NCBI GenBank assembly: GCA_021299185.1
Contig: JAJTHZ010000067.1
Location: 103,568-167,567 of the forward strand
Direction of reading: 5' to 3'
Source: Lysobacteraceae bacterium
Lineage (GTDB): Bacteria > Pseudomonadota > Gammaproteobacteria > Xanthomonadales > Ahniellaceae
DNA length: 64,000 nucleotides
This document shows positions 1 through 9,630 of this stretch, one piece after another; positions within the stretch are counted from its first letter, which is position 1, and the number at the start of each line of letters is the position of its first letter. Under the pieces are notes generated by a model. That model was not told the DNA's origin. It searched no databases and saw nothing but the letters and a program-made list of their open reading frames with translations. The position numbers were made by a program, and so were the translations under genes.

Positions 1-1545
1 ATCTCCGGCTTCCATATCGGCCTGGTCGGCGCCTTCGCCGGCCTGCTGGGCGGGCTCGCGCACCGGATGCTGCCGCGCGCAGGCTGGTCGGTCCCGCGCC
101 GCGTGTTCGCGGCCTGCTGCGCGCTGCTGGCGGCGGCCGCCTATTCGGGGCTCGCGGGCCTGTCGCTGCCGGTGCAGCGCACGCTGGCCATGCTGGCCGC
201 CGTGCTCGTCGCGATCGCCTGGCGGCGCCGCCTGCCGGCAGGTGGCGCGCTGGGGCTGGCCGTGCTGGCGGTGCTGCTGTTCGATCCGCTGGCGGTGCTG
301 AACGCAGGGTTCTGGCTGTCGTTCGGCGGCGTGTTCTGCCTGCTGTATGCGCTGGACGGCCGCAGCCCGCAGCCGTGGTGGCGCGGCTACGCGAAGGCGC
401 AGGGGGTGGCGTTCGTGGCGCTGCTGCCGCTCGGCGTGGCGTGGTTCCAGCAGGCCTCGCTGATCGGGCCGCTGGTGAACCTGCCGGCGATCCCGTGGAT
501 CAGTTTCCTCGTGGTGCCGGTGCTGCTCGCCGGCGTCGCGCTCGGATCGCTCGGTGAACCGCTGCTGCAGTTCGCGGGCCTGCTCGCCCGCGTCTACCTC
601 GACGGGCTCGCGATCGCCGCGCGAGCGCCGCTGGCCGCGGTCGACCTGCCGCCACCCGGCGCGCCGGCGCTGCTGCTCGCGCTGGCCGGGGCGGGCGTGC
701 TGCTGCTGCCACGCGCGGTGCCGGGCCGCGCCCTCGGCGCGCTGCTGTGTCTGCCGCTGCTCCTGCCGCGCATCGCGCAGCCACCGCCGGACGCCTTCGA
801 CGTCGTGGTGCTGGACGTCGGACAGGGACTGTCGGTGGTGGTGCGCACGGCGAACCACGCGCTTCTGTTCGACGCCGGGCCGGCGCGCGGGGAGGGCCAC
901 GACGCCGGTGAAGCGATCGTGCTTCCCGCGCTGCGGGCACTCGGCATCCGCCGGCTCGAGCGCGTCATCATCAGCCACGCGGACAACGACCACGCCGGCG
1001 GGGCGCCGAGCGTGCTGCGCCGCTTCGCGACGGCGGACGTGCTTTCCGGCCCGGGCACCGGCCTTGGACGGACCTGCGAGGCGGGAATGGCCTGGCGCTG
1101 GGACGGGGTGTCGTTCGAGATCCTGCATCCGGGCCGGTATTTCCCGGCGCTGCGCAACGAAAGTTCCTGCGTGCTTCGCGTGTCCGTGGGGCCGCACGCG
1201 GCCCTCCTGCCGGGCGACATCGGCGCCCTCATCGAAGCGCGCCTCGTGCACGCCCGCGCGCCGCTGGCCGCCGATCTCCTGCTGCTGCCGCACCACGGCA
1301 GCCGCGGCAGCAACACGCCGGCCTTCCTGGCCGCGGTCGCGCCCTCGGTCGCCGTGGCGGCGGCCGGCCACCGCAACCGCTTCGGCCATCCGGCCGCGGA
1401 CGTGGTGGCGCGGCTGCAAAGCGCCGCCATCGCGCTGCACGCCAGCGCCGAAGCCGGCGCGCGGACCTACCGGATCGACGCACGGGGCATGGTCGCGCAG
1501 CGGCCGGATCGACGCCGCGATCGGCGGCCCTGGCAGGAGCCGTGA
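1..1545 (+). CDS. comEC: ComEC/Rec2 DNA-uptake channel, 5' end missing
   Basis: The frame is open from the first base, so the start lies outside the window; 514 codons are visible. ComEC is the inner-membrane channel that carries single-stranded DNA into the cytoplasm during natural transformation. The visible part begins inside the competence domain with the family motif SGFHIGLVGAF at visible residues 2-12. Several hydrophobic segments follow up to about residue 255. A C-terminal metallo-beta-lactamase-like domain then shows HADNDHAGG near residue 326 and HHGS near residue 431, both metal-site motifs of this domain. The gene lies 90 bases upstream of an exbB-type gene on the same strand. 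Confidence 0.95.
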   Translation: MSGFHIGLVGAFAGLLGGLAHRMLPRAGWSVPRRVFAACCALLAAAAYSGLAGLSLPVQRTLAMLAAVLVAIAWRRRLPAGGALGLAVLAVLLFDPLAVLNAGFWLSFGGVFCLLYALDGRSPQPWWRGYAKAQGVAFVALLPLGVAWFQQASLIGPLVNLPAIPWISFLVVPVLLAGVALGSLGEPLLQFAGLLARVYLDGLAIAARAPLAAVDLPPPGAPALLLALAGAGVLLLPRAVPGRALGALLCLPLLLPRIAQPPPDAFDVVVLDVGQGLSVVVRTANHALLFDAGPARGEGHDAGEAIVLPALRALGIRRLERVIISHADNDHAGGAPSVLRRFATADVLSGPGTGLGRTCEAGMAWRWDGVSFEILHPGRYFPALRNESSCVLRVSVGPHAALLPGDIGALIEARLVHARAPLAADLLLLPHHGSRGSNTPAFLAAVAPSVAVAAAGHRNRFGHPAADVVARLQSAAIALHASAEAGARTYRIDARGMVAQRPDRRRDRRPWQEP

Positions 1546-1635
1546 CGGCGCGCACGGAACCACCCGCCCGTCGCTCCGGCGCGCTGGGGTGCGCTGCTAT
1601 CATCCGCCGGTCGGTTCACACCTCGAGGTCGACGC

Positions 1636-2262
1636 GTGCTGGAATTGCTGATGGCCGGCGGTTGGGGCATGGTCCCGATCGCGATCTGCTCGGTGCTGGT
1701 GCTCGCCATCGTGGTCGAGCGCTTCTGGACGCTGCGCCGCAAGGTGGTGGCCCCGCAGGGCCTCGGCGCCGAGGTCCGCGAATGGGCGGTCGGGCGGCGC
1801 TTCGAGGGCAGCCACATCGATGCCCTGGAGAAGACCTCGCCGCTGGGCCAGCTGCTGGCCGGCGTGCTGCGCGTGCGCCACCTCGGCCGAGACGCGGTGC
1901 GCGAGCGGGTCGAGGACGTCGGCCGCCAGGTGATGCACGACCTCAACCGCTTTCTCACCACGCTCGGCACGCTGGCGCTGATCTCGCCGCTGCTGGGCCT
2001 GCTCGGCACCGTGATCGGCCTGATCCGTATGTTCCTCGCCGCGATGGTGCACGGCGTGGGTGATGCGCAGTACATGGCGGGCGGCATCGGCGAGGCGCTG
2101 GTGTGCACCGCGGCCGGACTCTGCGTGGCCGTGCCGGCCTACATCTTCCATCGCTACTTCCGCTCGCGCATCGCGTCCTACGGGATCGCGATGGAGCGCG
2201 AGGTGCTGGCCCTGCTCGATGCGATGGAAGCGCCCGCCGCGCCGCGGAGCGCGCCGCGATGA
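1636..2262 (+). CDS. exbB: ExbB/TolQ-type proton channel subunit
   Basis: A 208-residue MotA/TolQ/ExbB-family inner-membrane protein that, with ExbD, uses the proton gradient to energise an outer-membrane process. It shows one hydrophobic segment near the N terminus (residues 8-28) and two near residues 105-135 and 150-180, with the cytoplasmic loop between, as in the family. The GTG start at 1636 follows a GAGG element at 1624-1627. Its stop overlaps the exbD start in an ATGA. No tonB is in the window. The position directly upstream of msbA-lpxK is typical of Xanthomonadales and suggests a partner other than siderophore uptake, but that is inference. Confidence 0.9.
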   Translation: MLELLMAGGWGMVPIAICSVLVLAIVVERFWTLRRKVVAPQGLGAEVREWAVGRRFEGSHIDALEKTSPLGQLLAGVLRVRHLGRDAVRERVEDVGRQVMHDLNRFLTTLGTLALISPLLGLLGTVIGLIRMFLAAMVHGVGDAQYMAGGIGEALVCTAAGLCVAVPAYIFHRYFRSRIASYGIAMEREVLALLDAMEAPAAPRSAPR

Positions 2263-2684
2263 AGATCGCGCCGAACGCCGGCGAGGACGAGTTCGAGATC
2301 AACGTCATCCCGTTGATCGACGTGATGCTCGTGCTGCTGATGTTCCTCGTGCTGACCACCACCTTCCACAACACCACCCGGGTCAAGATCACCCTGCCGG
2401 AAGCCAGCGCCACTGCGGCGTCGACCGACGGGCAGGAACTGGTGGTGATGATCGACCGCGACGCGCGCTTCTACGTCGGGCCCAACGAGGTGCTCAATCC
2501 GTCGCTGGAGACGCTGAAGGAAGCGCTGGCGCAGGCCGCCGGCAACAACCGCGGCCAGCGCGTGGTGCTGCGCGCCGACGGCCGCACGCCGCACCAGGCG
2601 GTGGTCACCGCGATGGACGCGCTGGCGCAACTCGGGTTCGCCAACCTGCAGATCGCCACGGTGCCGGCCGAGGCCGGGAACTAG
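2259..2684 (+). CDS. exbD: ExbD/TolR-type energy-transduction protein
   Basis: A 141-residue protein with a short cytoplasmic N terminus, a single membrane segment around residues 16-38 containing the family motif NVIPLIDVMLVLL, and a periplasmic domain. The Asp in that motif is the conserved proton-pathway residue of ExbD/TolR. The ATG overlaps the exbB stop by four bases, which implies translational coupling and a fixed stoichiometry. msbA begins four bases after the exbD stop, so the two are probably cotranscribed. Confidence 0.92.
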   Translation: MKIAPNAGEDEFEINVIPLIDVMLVLLMFLVLTTTFHNTTRVKITLPEASATAASTDGQELVVMIDRDARFYVGPNEVLNPSLETLKEALAQAAGNNRGQRVVLRADGRTPHQAVVTAMDALAQLGFANLQIATVPAEAGN

Positions 2685-2688
2685 GCGG

Positions 2689-4455
2689 ATGGACGCGCCG
2701 GCGCCGGACGCCGGGAGCCGCGCCAGCAGCGCGGCGACCTATCGCAGGCTGCTCGGCTATGCGGCGGCGCATTGGCCGCTGGCCTCGCTGGCGCTGTGCG
2801 GGATGATGATCGAGGCGGCGGCGGCCGGCGCATTCACCGCGCTGATGAACCCGCTGATCGACCAGACCTTCGTCGAAAAGAACCCGGCCGCCGCGGCGTG
2901 GCTGCCGTTCGCCATCGTGGGCCTGTTCCTCGCGCGCGGCATCGCCACCTTCATCACCGACTACGGCATGGCGCGCATCGGCCGCGGGGTCGTGCAGACC
3001 CTGCGCCAGGAAGTGCTGGCCAAGTACCTGCGCATGCCCGCACGCTGGTTCGACGCGCGCCCCTCGGCGGTGCTGGTCGCCCGCCTGACCTACAACACCG
3101 AACAGGTCGCGCAGGCCAGCAGCGACGCGGTGAAGGTCGCGATCACCGACCTGTTGACGCTGTGCGCGCTGCTGACGGTGATGCTGATGCAGAGCGTGCG
3201 CGTGACCATCACCATGCTGGTGATGGGCCCGCTGATCGCCGGCATCATCGCCGTGGTCGGACGCCGCTACCGGCGCATCAACACGCGCATCCAGGCCTCG
3301 GTGGGCGAGCTGGCGCACATCGCCGAGGAGGCGGTCGGGGCGCAGCACGTGGTCAAGGTCTACGGCGGCCAGGCGCGCGAGGAAGCGCGCTTCGCCGCGG
3401 TCGCCGAGCGCAACCGCCGCCTGCAGGTCAAGGTCGAGACCACCAAGGCGACCAGTTCCGCCCTGGTGCAGCTGCTGGCCGCGATCGCGCTGGCGGTGAT
3501 CGTCTATGTCGCCGGGCGCGAGGCGATGGCCGGGCGGCTGACACCGGGCGCCTTCGTCTCGCTGATGACCGCGATGATGGCGATGCTGCCCTCGCTCAAG
3601 CGCATCACCAACGTGCAGGGCATGATCCAGAAGGGCGTTGCGGCGGCGGGCGGGCTGTTCGAAGTGCTCGATGCCGAACCCGAGGCCGACCGCGGCACGC
3701 GCGCGATCACGCGCGCCACCGGGCATCTCGAGTTCCGCGACGTGGTGGTGCGCTACGCCGACGACAAGCCGCCGGCGCTGGACGGGATCGGCTTCGTCGC
3801 CGAGCCGGGCAGCGTCACCGCGATCGTCGGCCGCTCCGGCAGCGGCAAGTCCACCCTGACGCGCCTGCTGCCGCGCCTGTACGAGGCCGACGCCGGCACC
3901 GTGCTGCTGGACGGCGTGTCGCTCGCCGACTACCGGCTGGTCGACCTGCGCCGGCAGATCGCGCTGGTCAGCCAGGACGTGCTGCTGTTCGACGACACGG
4001 TCGCCGCCAACATCGCCTACGGCCTGCCCGGCGAGGTGCCGCGCGAGCAACTCGCCGAGGCCGCGCGCGCGGCCAACGCGCTGGACTTCATCGAGCGCCT
4101 GCCGCAGGGCTTCGACACCCGCATCGGCGAGGGCGGGGCGCTGCTGTCGGGTGGCCAGCGGCAGCGCCTGGCGATCGCGCGCGCCCTGCTCAAGGACGCG
4201 CCGATCCTGATCCTCGACGAGGCCACGTCCTCGCTCGACACCGAGTCCGAACGCCTGATCCAGGAGGCGCTCGAACGCATCATGCGCGGCCGCACGACCC
4301 TGGTCATCGCGCACCGGCTGTCGACCGTCGAACATGCGGACCAGATCCTGGTGCTCGACCACGGCCGCATCGTCGAGCGTGGCCGGCATGCCGAACTGCT
4401 GGCGCGCGGCGGTCCCTACGCGCGCCTGGCCGGCTTCGAACTGCAGGGAGCCTGA
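2689..4455 (+). CDS. msbA: Lipid A export ATP-binding/permease protein MsbA
   Basis: A 588-residue fused ABC exporter that flips lipid A-core across the inner membrane. The first 310 or so residues hold six membrane segments. The nucleotide-binding domain follows, with Walker [10 protein letters not shown] near residue 380, the signature [16 protein letters not shown] near residue 487, Walker [13 protein letters not shown] just after, and the switch His in VIAHRLSTV. Length matches the family. It sits between exbD and lpxK, and lpxK acts on the lipid A precursor, so the neighbourhood supports lipid A rather than a drug exporter. Confidence 0.95.
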   Translation: MDAPAPDAGSRASSAATYRRLLGYAAAHWPLASLALCGMMIEAAAAGAFTALMNPLIDQTFVEKNPAAAAWLPFAIVGLFLARGIATFITDYGMARIGRGVVQTLRQEVLAKYLRMPARWFDARPSAVLVARLTYNTEQVAQASSDAVKVAITDLLTLCALLTVMLMQSVRVTITMLVMGPLIAGIIAVVGRRYRRINTRIQASVGELAHIAEEAVGAQHVVKVYGGQAREEARFAAVAERNRRLQVKVETTKATSSALVQLLAAIALAVIVYVAGREAMAGRLTPGAFVSLMTAMMAMLPSLKRITNVQGMIQKGVAAAGGLFEVLDAEPEADRGTRAITRATGHLEFRDVVVRYADDKPPALDGIGFVAEPGSVTAIVGRSGSGKSTLTRLLPRLYEADAGTVLLDGVSLADYRLVDLRRQIALVSQDVLLFDDTVAANIAYGLPGEVPREQLAEAARAANALDFIERLPQGFDTRIGEGGALLSGGQRQRLAIARALLKDAPILILDEATSSLDTESERLIQEALERIMRGRTTLVIAHRLSTVEHADQILVLDHGRIVERGRHAELLARGGPYARLAGFELQGA

Positions 4456-4460
4456 GCCCG

Positions 4461-5465
4461 GTGCCGGCCGCTGGCCTGCGCGCGCGGCTGGAGGCGGCCT
4501 GGTATGGCGGCGCGCCGGTGCCGGCGTGGGCGTCGGCGCTCGAGCACCTTTATGCCGCCCTGCTTCGGGTGCGGCGCGCGCTGTATGCCGCCGGTATCCG
4601 ACGCAGCACGCGGGTCGACGTGCCGGTGGTGGTGGTCGGCAACCTGACGGTCGGTGGCACCGGCAAGACACCGCTGGTCGCGACGCTGGGCACCGAACTG
4701 CGCCAGCGCGGCTGGTCGCCCGGCATCGCGCTGCGCGGCTATGGCGGGTCGCAGCGCAGCGCCGGACTGCTGCCCGCCGATGCCGATCCCGCGCGGCGCG
4801 GCGACGAGGCGGTGCTGCTGGCGCGCGCGACCGGCCTGCCGGTGGCCACCGGTCGCGCGCGGGTCGATGCGGCGCGCCTGCTCGCCGGGCACGGCTGCGA
4901 CCTGGTGCTGTGCGACGACGGCCTGCAGCACTGGGCCCTGGCGCGCGACATCGAGATCCTGGTCATCGACGGCGAGCGCCGCTTCGGCAACGGCCGGCTG
5001 CTGCCCGCGGGTCCGCTGCGCGAGCCGGTGGAGCGTGCAGCGCGCGTGGACCACGTGGTGGTCAACGGCGCGACGGCGGCCGAGGGCGAGGTCACGATGC
5101 GGATCGTCGGCCAGCGCGCGCTGGCGCTGGACGGCTCGGCGCGCGCGCTGGCGCTCGATGGCCTGCGCGGCCGCCGCGTCCACGCAGTGGCGGGCATCGG
5201 CAACCCGGAGCGGCTCTTCGCCATGCTGGAGCGCTTCGGCATCGTGGTGGCGCGCCACCCGCTGGCCGACCACCATGCCTTCGACGGCAGCGAGCTGGCT
5301 TTCGCCGACGACGACCTGGTGCTGGTGACCGAGAAGGACGCCGTGAAGTGCGCGTGCTTCGCCGATGCGCGCACCTTCGTGGTGCCGGTCGAAGCCGAAC
5401 TGCCGGCATCCTTCGTCGACCGCATCCACGCCGACCTCCACGCGCTGCGCAGGAGCCCCGCATGA
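4461..5465 (+). CDS. lpxK: Tetraacyldisaccharide 4'-kinase LpxK
   Basis: A 334-residue kinase that phosphorylates the 4' position of the lipid A disaccharide at the inner membrane. It has an N-terminal hydrophobic/amphipathic helix, a P-loop in [12 protein letters not shown] at about residues 60-71, and the family motif CDDGLQHW downstream. The GTG at 4461 was chosen because it is preceded by GGGAG at 4446-4450, five bases after the msbA stop, and gives the usual LpxK N terminus. Its stop overlaps the kdsB start (ATGA). Confidence 0.94.
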   Translation: MPAAGLRARLEAAWYGGAPVPAWASALEHLYAALLRVRRALYAAGIRRSTRVDVPVVVVGNLTVGGTGKTPLVATLGTELRQRGWSPGIALRGYGGSQRSAGLLPADADPARRGDEAVLLARATGLPVATGRARVDAARLLAGHGCDLVLCDDGLQHWALARDIEILVIDGERRFGNGRLLPAGPLREPVERAARVDHVVVNGATAAEGEVTMRIVGQRALALDGSARALALDGLRGRRVHAVAGIGNPERLFAMLERFGIVVARHPLADHHAFDGSELAFADDDLVLVTEKDAVKCACFADARTFVVPVEAELPASFVDRIHADLHALRRSPA

Positions 5466-6250
5466 CCGTTCCCTTCGTGGTCGCCATTCCCGCGCGCCTC
5501 GGCTCGACCCGCCTGCCGCGCAAGCCGCTGCGCCTGCTCGCTGGCCGTCCGCTGGTGGTGCACGTCGTCGAGCGCGCACGCGTCGCCGGCGCGCTGGAGG
5601 TGGTGGTGGCCACCGATTCGCCCGAGATCGCCGATGTCGTCGCGCCGCTCGGCGTCGGACTGGCGATGACCCGCGCGGACCATCCGTCCGGGACCGACCG
5701 GCTGGCCGAAGTCGCCACGCAGCGCGGCTGGGCCGACGACACCGTGGTGGTAAACCTGCAGGGCGACGAGCCGTTCGCGCCCGCCAGTGGCATCGTCGCC
5801 GTCGCCGCCACGCTGGCCGCCGACCCCGGCGTGCCGATGGCGACGCTCGCCACCCCGGTGGCGTCGGCGGAGCAGCTGTTCGATGCGAATGCGGTCAAGG
5901 TAGTGCGCGACGCGCGGGGCCGCGCCCTGTATTTCTCGCGCGCGCCGGTGCCTTGGGCGCGCGACGTGTTCGCCGCGCGCCGCGACGCGCTGCCGGACGG
6001 CGTGCCGTTCCTGCGCCACATCGGCATCTACGCCTACCGCGCGGCCTTCCTGCGCCAGTTCACGCGCTTGCCGCGCGGCCTGTTGGAGGACGCCGAGGCC
6101 CTGGAGCAACTGCGCGTCCTCGAAGCCGGGCACGGCATCGCGGTCGGCATCGCCCCCGAGCCGTTCCCACCGGGGGTCGACACGGAAGCCGACCTTGCGC
6201 GGGCGGAAGCGGCCATGACAGCCCTCGGCGCGGCCCGCCAAGCACCCTGA
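5462..6250 (+). CDS. kdsB: 3-deoxy-manno-octulosonate cytidylyltransferase KdsB
   Basis: A 262-residue enzyme that activates Kdo as CMP-Kdo for LPS core synthesis. The nucleotide-binding signature [15 protein letters not shown] is at residues 8-22 and the NLQGDEPF motif at about residues 99-106. Further conserved features are the FSRAPVPW and HIGIYAYR blocks. The ATG overlaps the lpxK stop by four bases, so the msbA-lpxK-kdsB run looks like one operon for LPS biogenesis. Confidence 0.95.
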   Translation: MTVPFVVAIPARLGSTRLPRKPLRLLAGRPLVVHVVERARVAGALEVVVATDSPEIADVVAPLGVGLAMTRADHPSGTDRLAEVATQRGWADDTVVVNLQGDEPFAPASGIVAVAATLAADPGVPMATLATPVASAEQLFDANAVKVVRDARGRALYFSRAPVPWARDVFAARRDALPDGVPFLRHIGIYAYRAAFLRQFTRLPRGLLEDAEALEQLRVLEAGHGIAVGIAPEPFPPGVDTEADLARAEAAMTALGAARQAP

Positions 6251-6262
6251 GGAAAGACCGCT

Positions 6263-6284
6263 AGCCCTTTGATCGCAAAGGGCT
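6263..6284. promoter_or_regulatory. Perfect inverted repeat between kdsB and the NHL gene
   Basis: Arms AGCCCTTTG (6263-6271) and CAAAGGGCT (6276-6284) are exact complements around a 4-base loop. The repeat ends one base before an ATG at 6286. There is no T-run after it, so an intrinsic terminator is not clear. It could be a weak terminator for the LPS operon, an operator, or a structure that masks translation from the 6286 ATG. Confidence 0.5.
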
Positions 6285-6309
6285 TATGCTCCGCCCCGAA
6301 GAGGCGAAC

Positions 6310-7761
6310 GTGGCTGAAGGCGAAGCAATCTTGGACATCCGCGTACCCGCGCCGGAACTGCCGGACGAACTGGAGTGGGTGAATACCCGCGAACCGGTCC
6401 GCCTCGGCGCGCTGCGCGGACGGGTCGTCGTGCTGCACTTCTGGTGCCACAGCAGCGTCAACGCGCAGCACAACCTGCCGGACCTGCGCCACCTCGAGAA
6501 CAAGTACCACGACGGGCTCAGCGTGGTCTCGATCCACTGCCCGCGCTTTCCGGCCGAGCGCGTCGGCGCCAACGTGCTCAAGGCGGTGAACCGCGCCTTC
6601 ATTCGCCACGCGGTGGCGTCCGATCCGGACTTCCGCGCCTGGCAGTTGTTCAAGGTGCCCGCGTGGCCGACCGTGGTGGTGCTCGATACGGAGGGCAACA
6701 TCGCGCGGGTGCTGGTCGGCGAAGGCCATCGTGCGACGCTCGATGCCCTGGTGCACCAGTTGCTCGAGGACGCCGCGCGCCGCGACGCGCGGGTGTACGA
6801 GTCCGCGGTGCCGGTCTCGCGCCCGGAACCGAAGATGCCGCTGCGCTTCCCCGGCCGCGTGCTCGCGACCGAGACCGCGCTCTACGTCGCCGACTCCGGC
6901 CACAACCGGATCCTCGAGACCACCCACGACGGCCGCATCCTGTGCCAGTTCGGCTCCGGCAATCCCGGGTTCTGGGACGGCAAGGCGACCGATGCCGGCT
7001 TCTCCAACCCGCAGGGCATGGCGATCGTCAAGGACGTGCTCTATGTCGCCGACCAGGGCAACCACGCGATCCGCCGCGTGCGGCTGCACACCGGCGAGGT
7101 GGATACCATCGCCGGCACCGGGCAGCAGGGCCTCGGCGTGGTCGACGACAGCGAAGCGCTGCGCGAGACCGGCCTGAATGCACCGTGCGACCTCGCCGCG
7201 GCGGGCGAACGGATCTTCATCGCGATGTCGGGCGCCAACCAGGTGTGGGCGCTGGATCTCGCGCGGCAGCGCATCGGGCGGGTCGCCGGCACCGGCGCCA
7301 ACGCCTCCCACGACGGCGGGCTCGACGTCGCCGCCTTCGCGCGGCCCAGCGGCGTGGTCAGCCACGGGCAGATGGTCTACGTCGCCGATGCCGACGGCTC
7401 CGCGATCCGTTCGATCCGCCTGATCGACCTGCAGGTCCGCACGCTCGCCGGGGCCGGGCCCTGGGAGCCGGGCGACGTCGACGGCGTGCCGGAGAAGGCC
7501 CGGCTGCAGGCGCCGGGCGCGATCGCGATCGATCCGGGCGGCGCGCTGCTGTGGGTGGCCGACACGCTCAACAGCAAGATCAAGGCGCTGTCGCTGCGCG
7601 GCGGCGGCGTGCGCACGCTGGCGCTGCCGTTCCGCTTCCACGAGCCGACCGGGCTGTCGGTGGCCGCGCGCGCGCTGTGGGTAGCCAACACCAATGCCCA
7701 CGAGGTGGTGCGCATCGACACCGCCAGCGGGCAGATCAAGCGCCTCCCGATCGGCGAGTAG
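6310..7761 (+). CDS. Thioredoxin-like/NHL-repeat protein (NHLRC2-like)
   Basis: A protein of 483 residues from the GTG at 6310, chosen because GAAGAGG precedes it; an in-frame ATG at 6286 would add eight residues but lies right behind a hairpin. Residues 1-150 are a thioredoxin/TlpA-like domain. From about residue 170 there are NHL beta-propeller repeats, with recurring pieces such as LYVADQGNHAIRRV and LWVADTLNSKIKAL. NHLRC2-type proteins normally carry a Cys pair in the redox loop; here the loop reads FWCHSSVNAQHNLPDL with one Cys only, so disulfide chemistry is doubtful. No signal peptide is seen. It overlaps nothing and is followed after three bases by uvrC. Confidence 0.85.
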   Translation: MAEGEAILDIRVPAPELPDELEWVNTREPVRLGALRGRVVVLHFWCHSSVNAQHNLPDLRHLENKYHDGLSVVSIHCPRFPAERVGANVLKAVNRAFIRHAVASDPDFRAWQLFKVPAWPTVVVLDTEGNIARVLVGEGHRATLDALVHQLLEDAARRDARVYESAVPVSRPEPKMPLRFPGRVLATETALYVADSGHNRILETTHDGRILCQFGSGNPGFWDGKATDAGFSNPQGMAIVKDVLYVADQGNHAIRRVRLHTGEVDTIAGTGQQGLGVVDDSEALRETGLNAPCDLAAAGERIFIAMSGANQVWALDLARQRIGRVAGTGANASHDGGLDVAAFARPSGVVSHGQMVYVADADGSAIRSIRLIDLQVRTLAGAGPWEPGDVDGVPEKARLQAPGAIAIDPGGALLWVADTLNSKIKALSLRGGGVRTLALPFRFHEPTGLSVAARALWVANTNAHEVVRIDTASGQIKRLPIGE

Positions 7762-7764
7762 CGA

Positions 7765-9582
7765 ATGTCCGAGGCGTTCGACGGCAAGGCGGTCGCATCG
7801 ACCCTGGCCGCCGGGCCGGGCGTGTACCGCATGCTCGACGAGGAGCGCACGGTCCTCTACGTCGGCAAGGCATCCAGCCTGCGCAAGCGCGTGGCCAGCT
7901 ACTTCGCCCGGCCGCAGATGGCCCCGCGACTGATGGCGATGGTCTCGCGCATCGCCGCCATCGAGACCACGGTGACCCGCACCGAGGCGGAAGCGCTGCT
8001 GCTCGAGAACGAACTGATCAAGTCGCTCAAGCCGCGCTACAACATCCTGCTGCGCGACGACAAGAGCTATCCCTGGATCCACCTCGAGACCGGGCATGCG
8101 TTCCCGCGCCTGCGCTTCCATCGCGGCGCGCGCGGCAAGTCGGGCCGCTACTTCGGGCCGTTCCCGAGCGCGCACGCGGTGCGCGAGAGCCTCGACCTGA
8201 TGCAGAAACTGTTCCGCGTCCGGCAGTGCGAGGACAGCTACTTCCGCGGTCGCTCACGACCCTGCCTGCAGCACCAGATCGGCCGCTGCACCGCGCCCTG
8301 CGTGGACCTGATCAGCGCCGAGGACTACGCGCGAGACGTGCGCCACGCGGCGATGTTCCTCGACGGCCGCAGCACCGCGGTCACCGACGAACTGGTCGCC
8401 GACATGGATGCCGCCAGCCGCGCGCTCGACTTCGAGCGAGCCGCGCTGCTGCGCGACCAGGTCGCGACGCTGAAGCAGATCCAGGCCAAGCAGTACGTCA
8501 GCGGCGCCGAACAGGACGCCGACGTGCTCGGCTGCGCGGTGGGCGAGGGCATGGCCTGCGTGCACGCGCTGTTCTTTCGCAACGGGGTCAGCCTCGGCGG
8601 ACGCTCGTTCTTCCCGCGCGCGCCGGCCGATGCGGACGCCGCCAGCGTGCTCGGCGCGTTCGTCTCGCAGTACTACGTCGACCACCCGGCGCCGCCGCTG
8701 GTGCTGCTCTCGCATGCGATCGAGGACGACGACCTGCTCGCCACCGCCTTCTCCGAGCGTCGCGGCAGCCGGGTCGAACTGCGCCACGCGCAGCGCGGTG
8801 AGCGGGCGCGGCTGGTCGAGATGGCGCTGCGCAACGCCGGGCAGGCGATCGCCAGCGAGAAGGTCAGCAAGGACACCGTCGAGGCGCGCTGGAACGCGCT
8901 GGTCGCGCTGCTCGGCCTGCCGGCATCGCCGGCGCGGATCGAGTGCTTCGACATCAGTCACACGCGCGGCGAGGCCACGGTCGCCTCCTGCGTGGTGTTC
9001 GACCGCGGTGGCCCGGTGAAGGCGCAGTACCGCCGCTACAACATCGAGGGCGTGGCGCCGGGCGACGACTACGGCGCGATGCGGCAGGCGCTGGAGCGGC
9101 GCTTCCGCCGGGCGATCAAGGAAGACGGCCCGCTGCCCGACCTGCTGCTGATCGACGGCGGGCGAGGGCAGTTGGCGCAGGCCGAGGCCGTGCTGGCCGA
9201 ACTCGCGGTGCAGGGCGTGGCGCTGCTGGGCGTGGCCAAGGGCGCGGATCGCAAGGCCGGGCTGGAGGAACTGATCCTCGGCGGCAGCCGCGGGCGAGCG
9301 CTGCATCCGCGCGGCGACGAGCCCGGCCTGCACCTCGTGCAGTGGGTGCGCGACGAGGCACACCGCTTCGCCATCGTGGGCCACCGCGCGCGCCGCCAGA
9401 AGGCGCGCGACACCAGCACGCTGGAGGGCATCGCCGGGGTCGGCGCGCGGCGCCGCTCGCTGCTGCTCAAGCACTTCGGCGGGCTGTCCGGCGTACAGGG
9501 CGCCGGCGTGGAGGAACTGGCCGCGGTGCCCGGCATCGACCGCGCGCTGGCCCAGCGCATCTACGACGCGCTGCACGGATGA
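7765..9582 (+). CDS. uvrC: UvrABC excinuclease subunit C
   Basis: A 605-residue nuclease that makes both incisions in nucleotide excision repair. Domains in order: GIY-YIG nuclease in residues 12-95 (GVYRMLDEERTVLYVGKAS), a Cys-rich stretch around residues 150-180 (CEDSYF, CLQHQIGRCTAPC), a UVR helix pair around residues 200-240 for UvrB binding, an RNase H-like 3'-nuclease domain containing IECFDISH and LLLIDGGRGQL, and a C-terminal helix-hairpin-helix pair ending at YDALHG. Length is normal. It lies upstream of pgsA, an old and widespread gammaproteobacterial pairing. Confidence 0.97.
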   Translation: MSEAFDGKAVASTLAAGPGVYRMLDEERTVLYVGKASSLRKRVASYFARPQMAPRLMAMVSRIAAIETTVTRTEAEALLLENELIKSLKPRYNILLRDDKSYPWIHLETGHAFPRLRFHRGARGKSGRYFGPFPSAHAVRESLDLMQKLFRVRQCEDSYFRGRSRPCLQHQIGRCTAPCVDLISAEDYARDVRHAAMFLDGRSTAVTDELVADMDAASRALDFERAALLRDQVATLKQIQAKQYVSGAEQDADVLGCAVGEGMACVHALFFRNGVSLGGRSFFPRAPADADAASVLGAFVSQYYVDHPAPPLVLLSHAIEDDDLLATAFSERRGSRVELRHAQRGERARLVEMALRNAGQAIASEKVSKDTVEARWNALVALLGLPASPARIECFDISHTRGEATVASCVVFDRGGPVKAQYRRYNIEGVAPGDDYGAMRQALERRFRRAIKEDGPLPDLLLIDGGRGQLAQAEAVLAELAVQGVALLGVAKGADRKAGLEELILGGSRGRALHPRGDEPGLHLVQWVRDEAHRFAIVGHRARRQKARDTSTLEGIAGVGARRRSLLLKHFGGLSGVQGAGVEELAAVPGIDRALAQRIYDALHG

Positions 9583-9630
9583 CGGCGCTTCGGGCAGACT
9601 AGGGAATCGACCGAGAACGCCCGGCACGCG

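Noticed and set aside
2605..4671. A 688-codon open frame antisense to msbA
   Set aside because: It is His/Gln/Arg-rich, overlaps three certain genes on the other strand and shows no motif.
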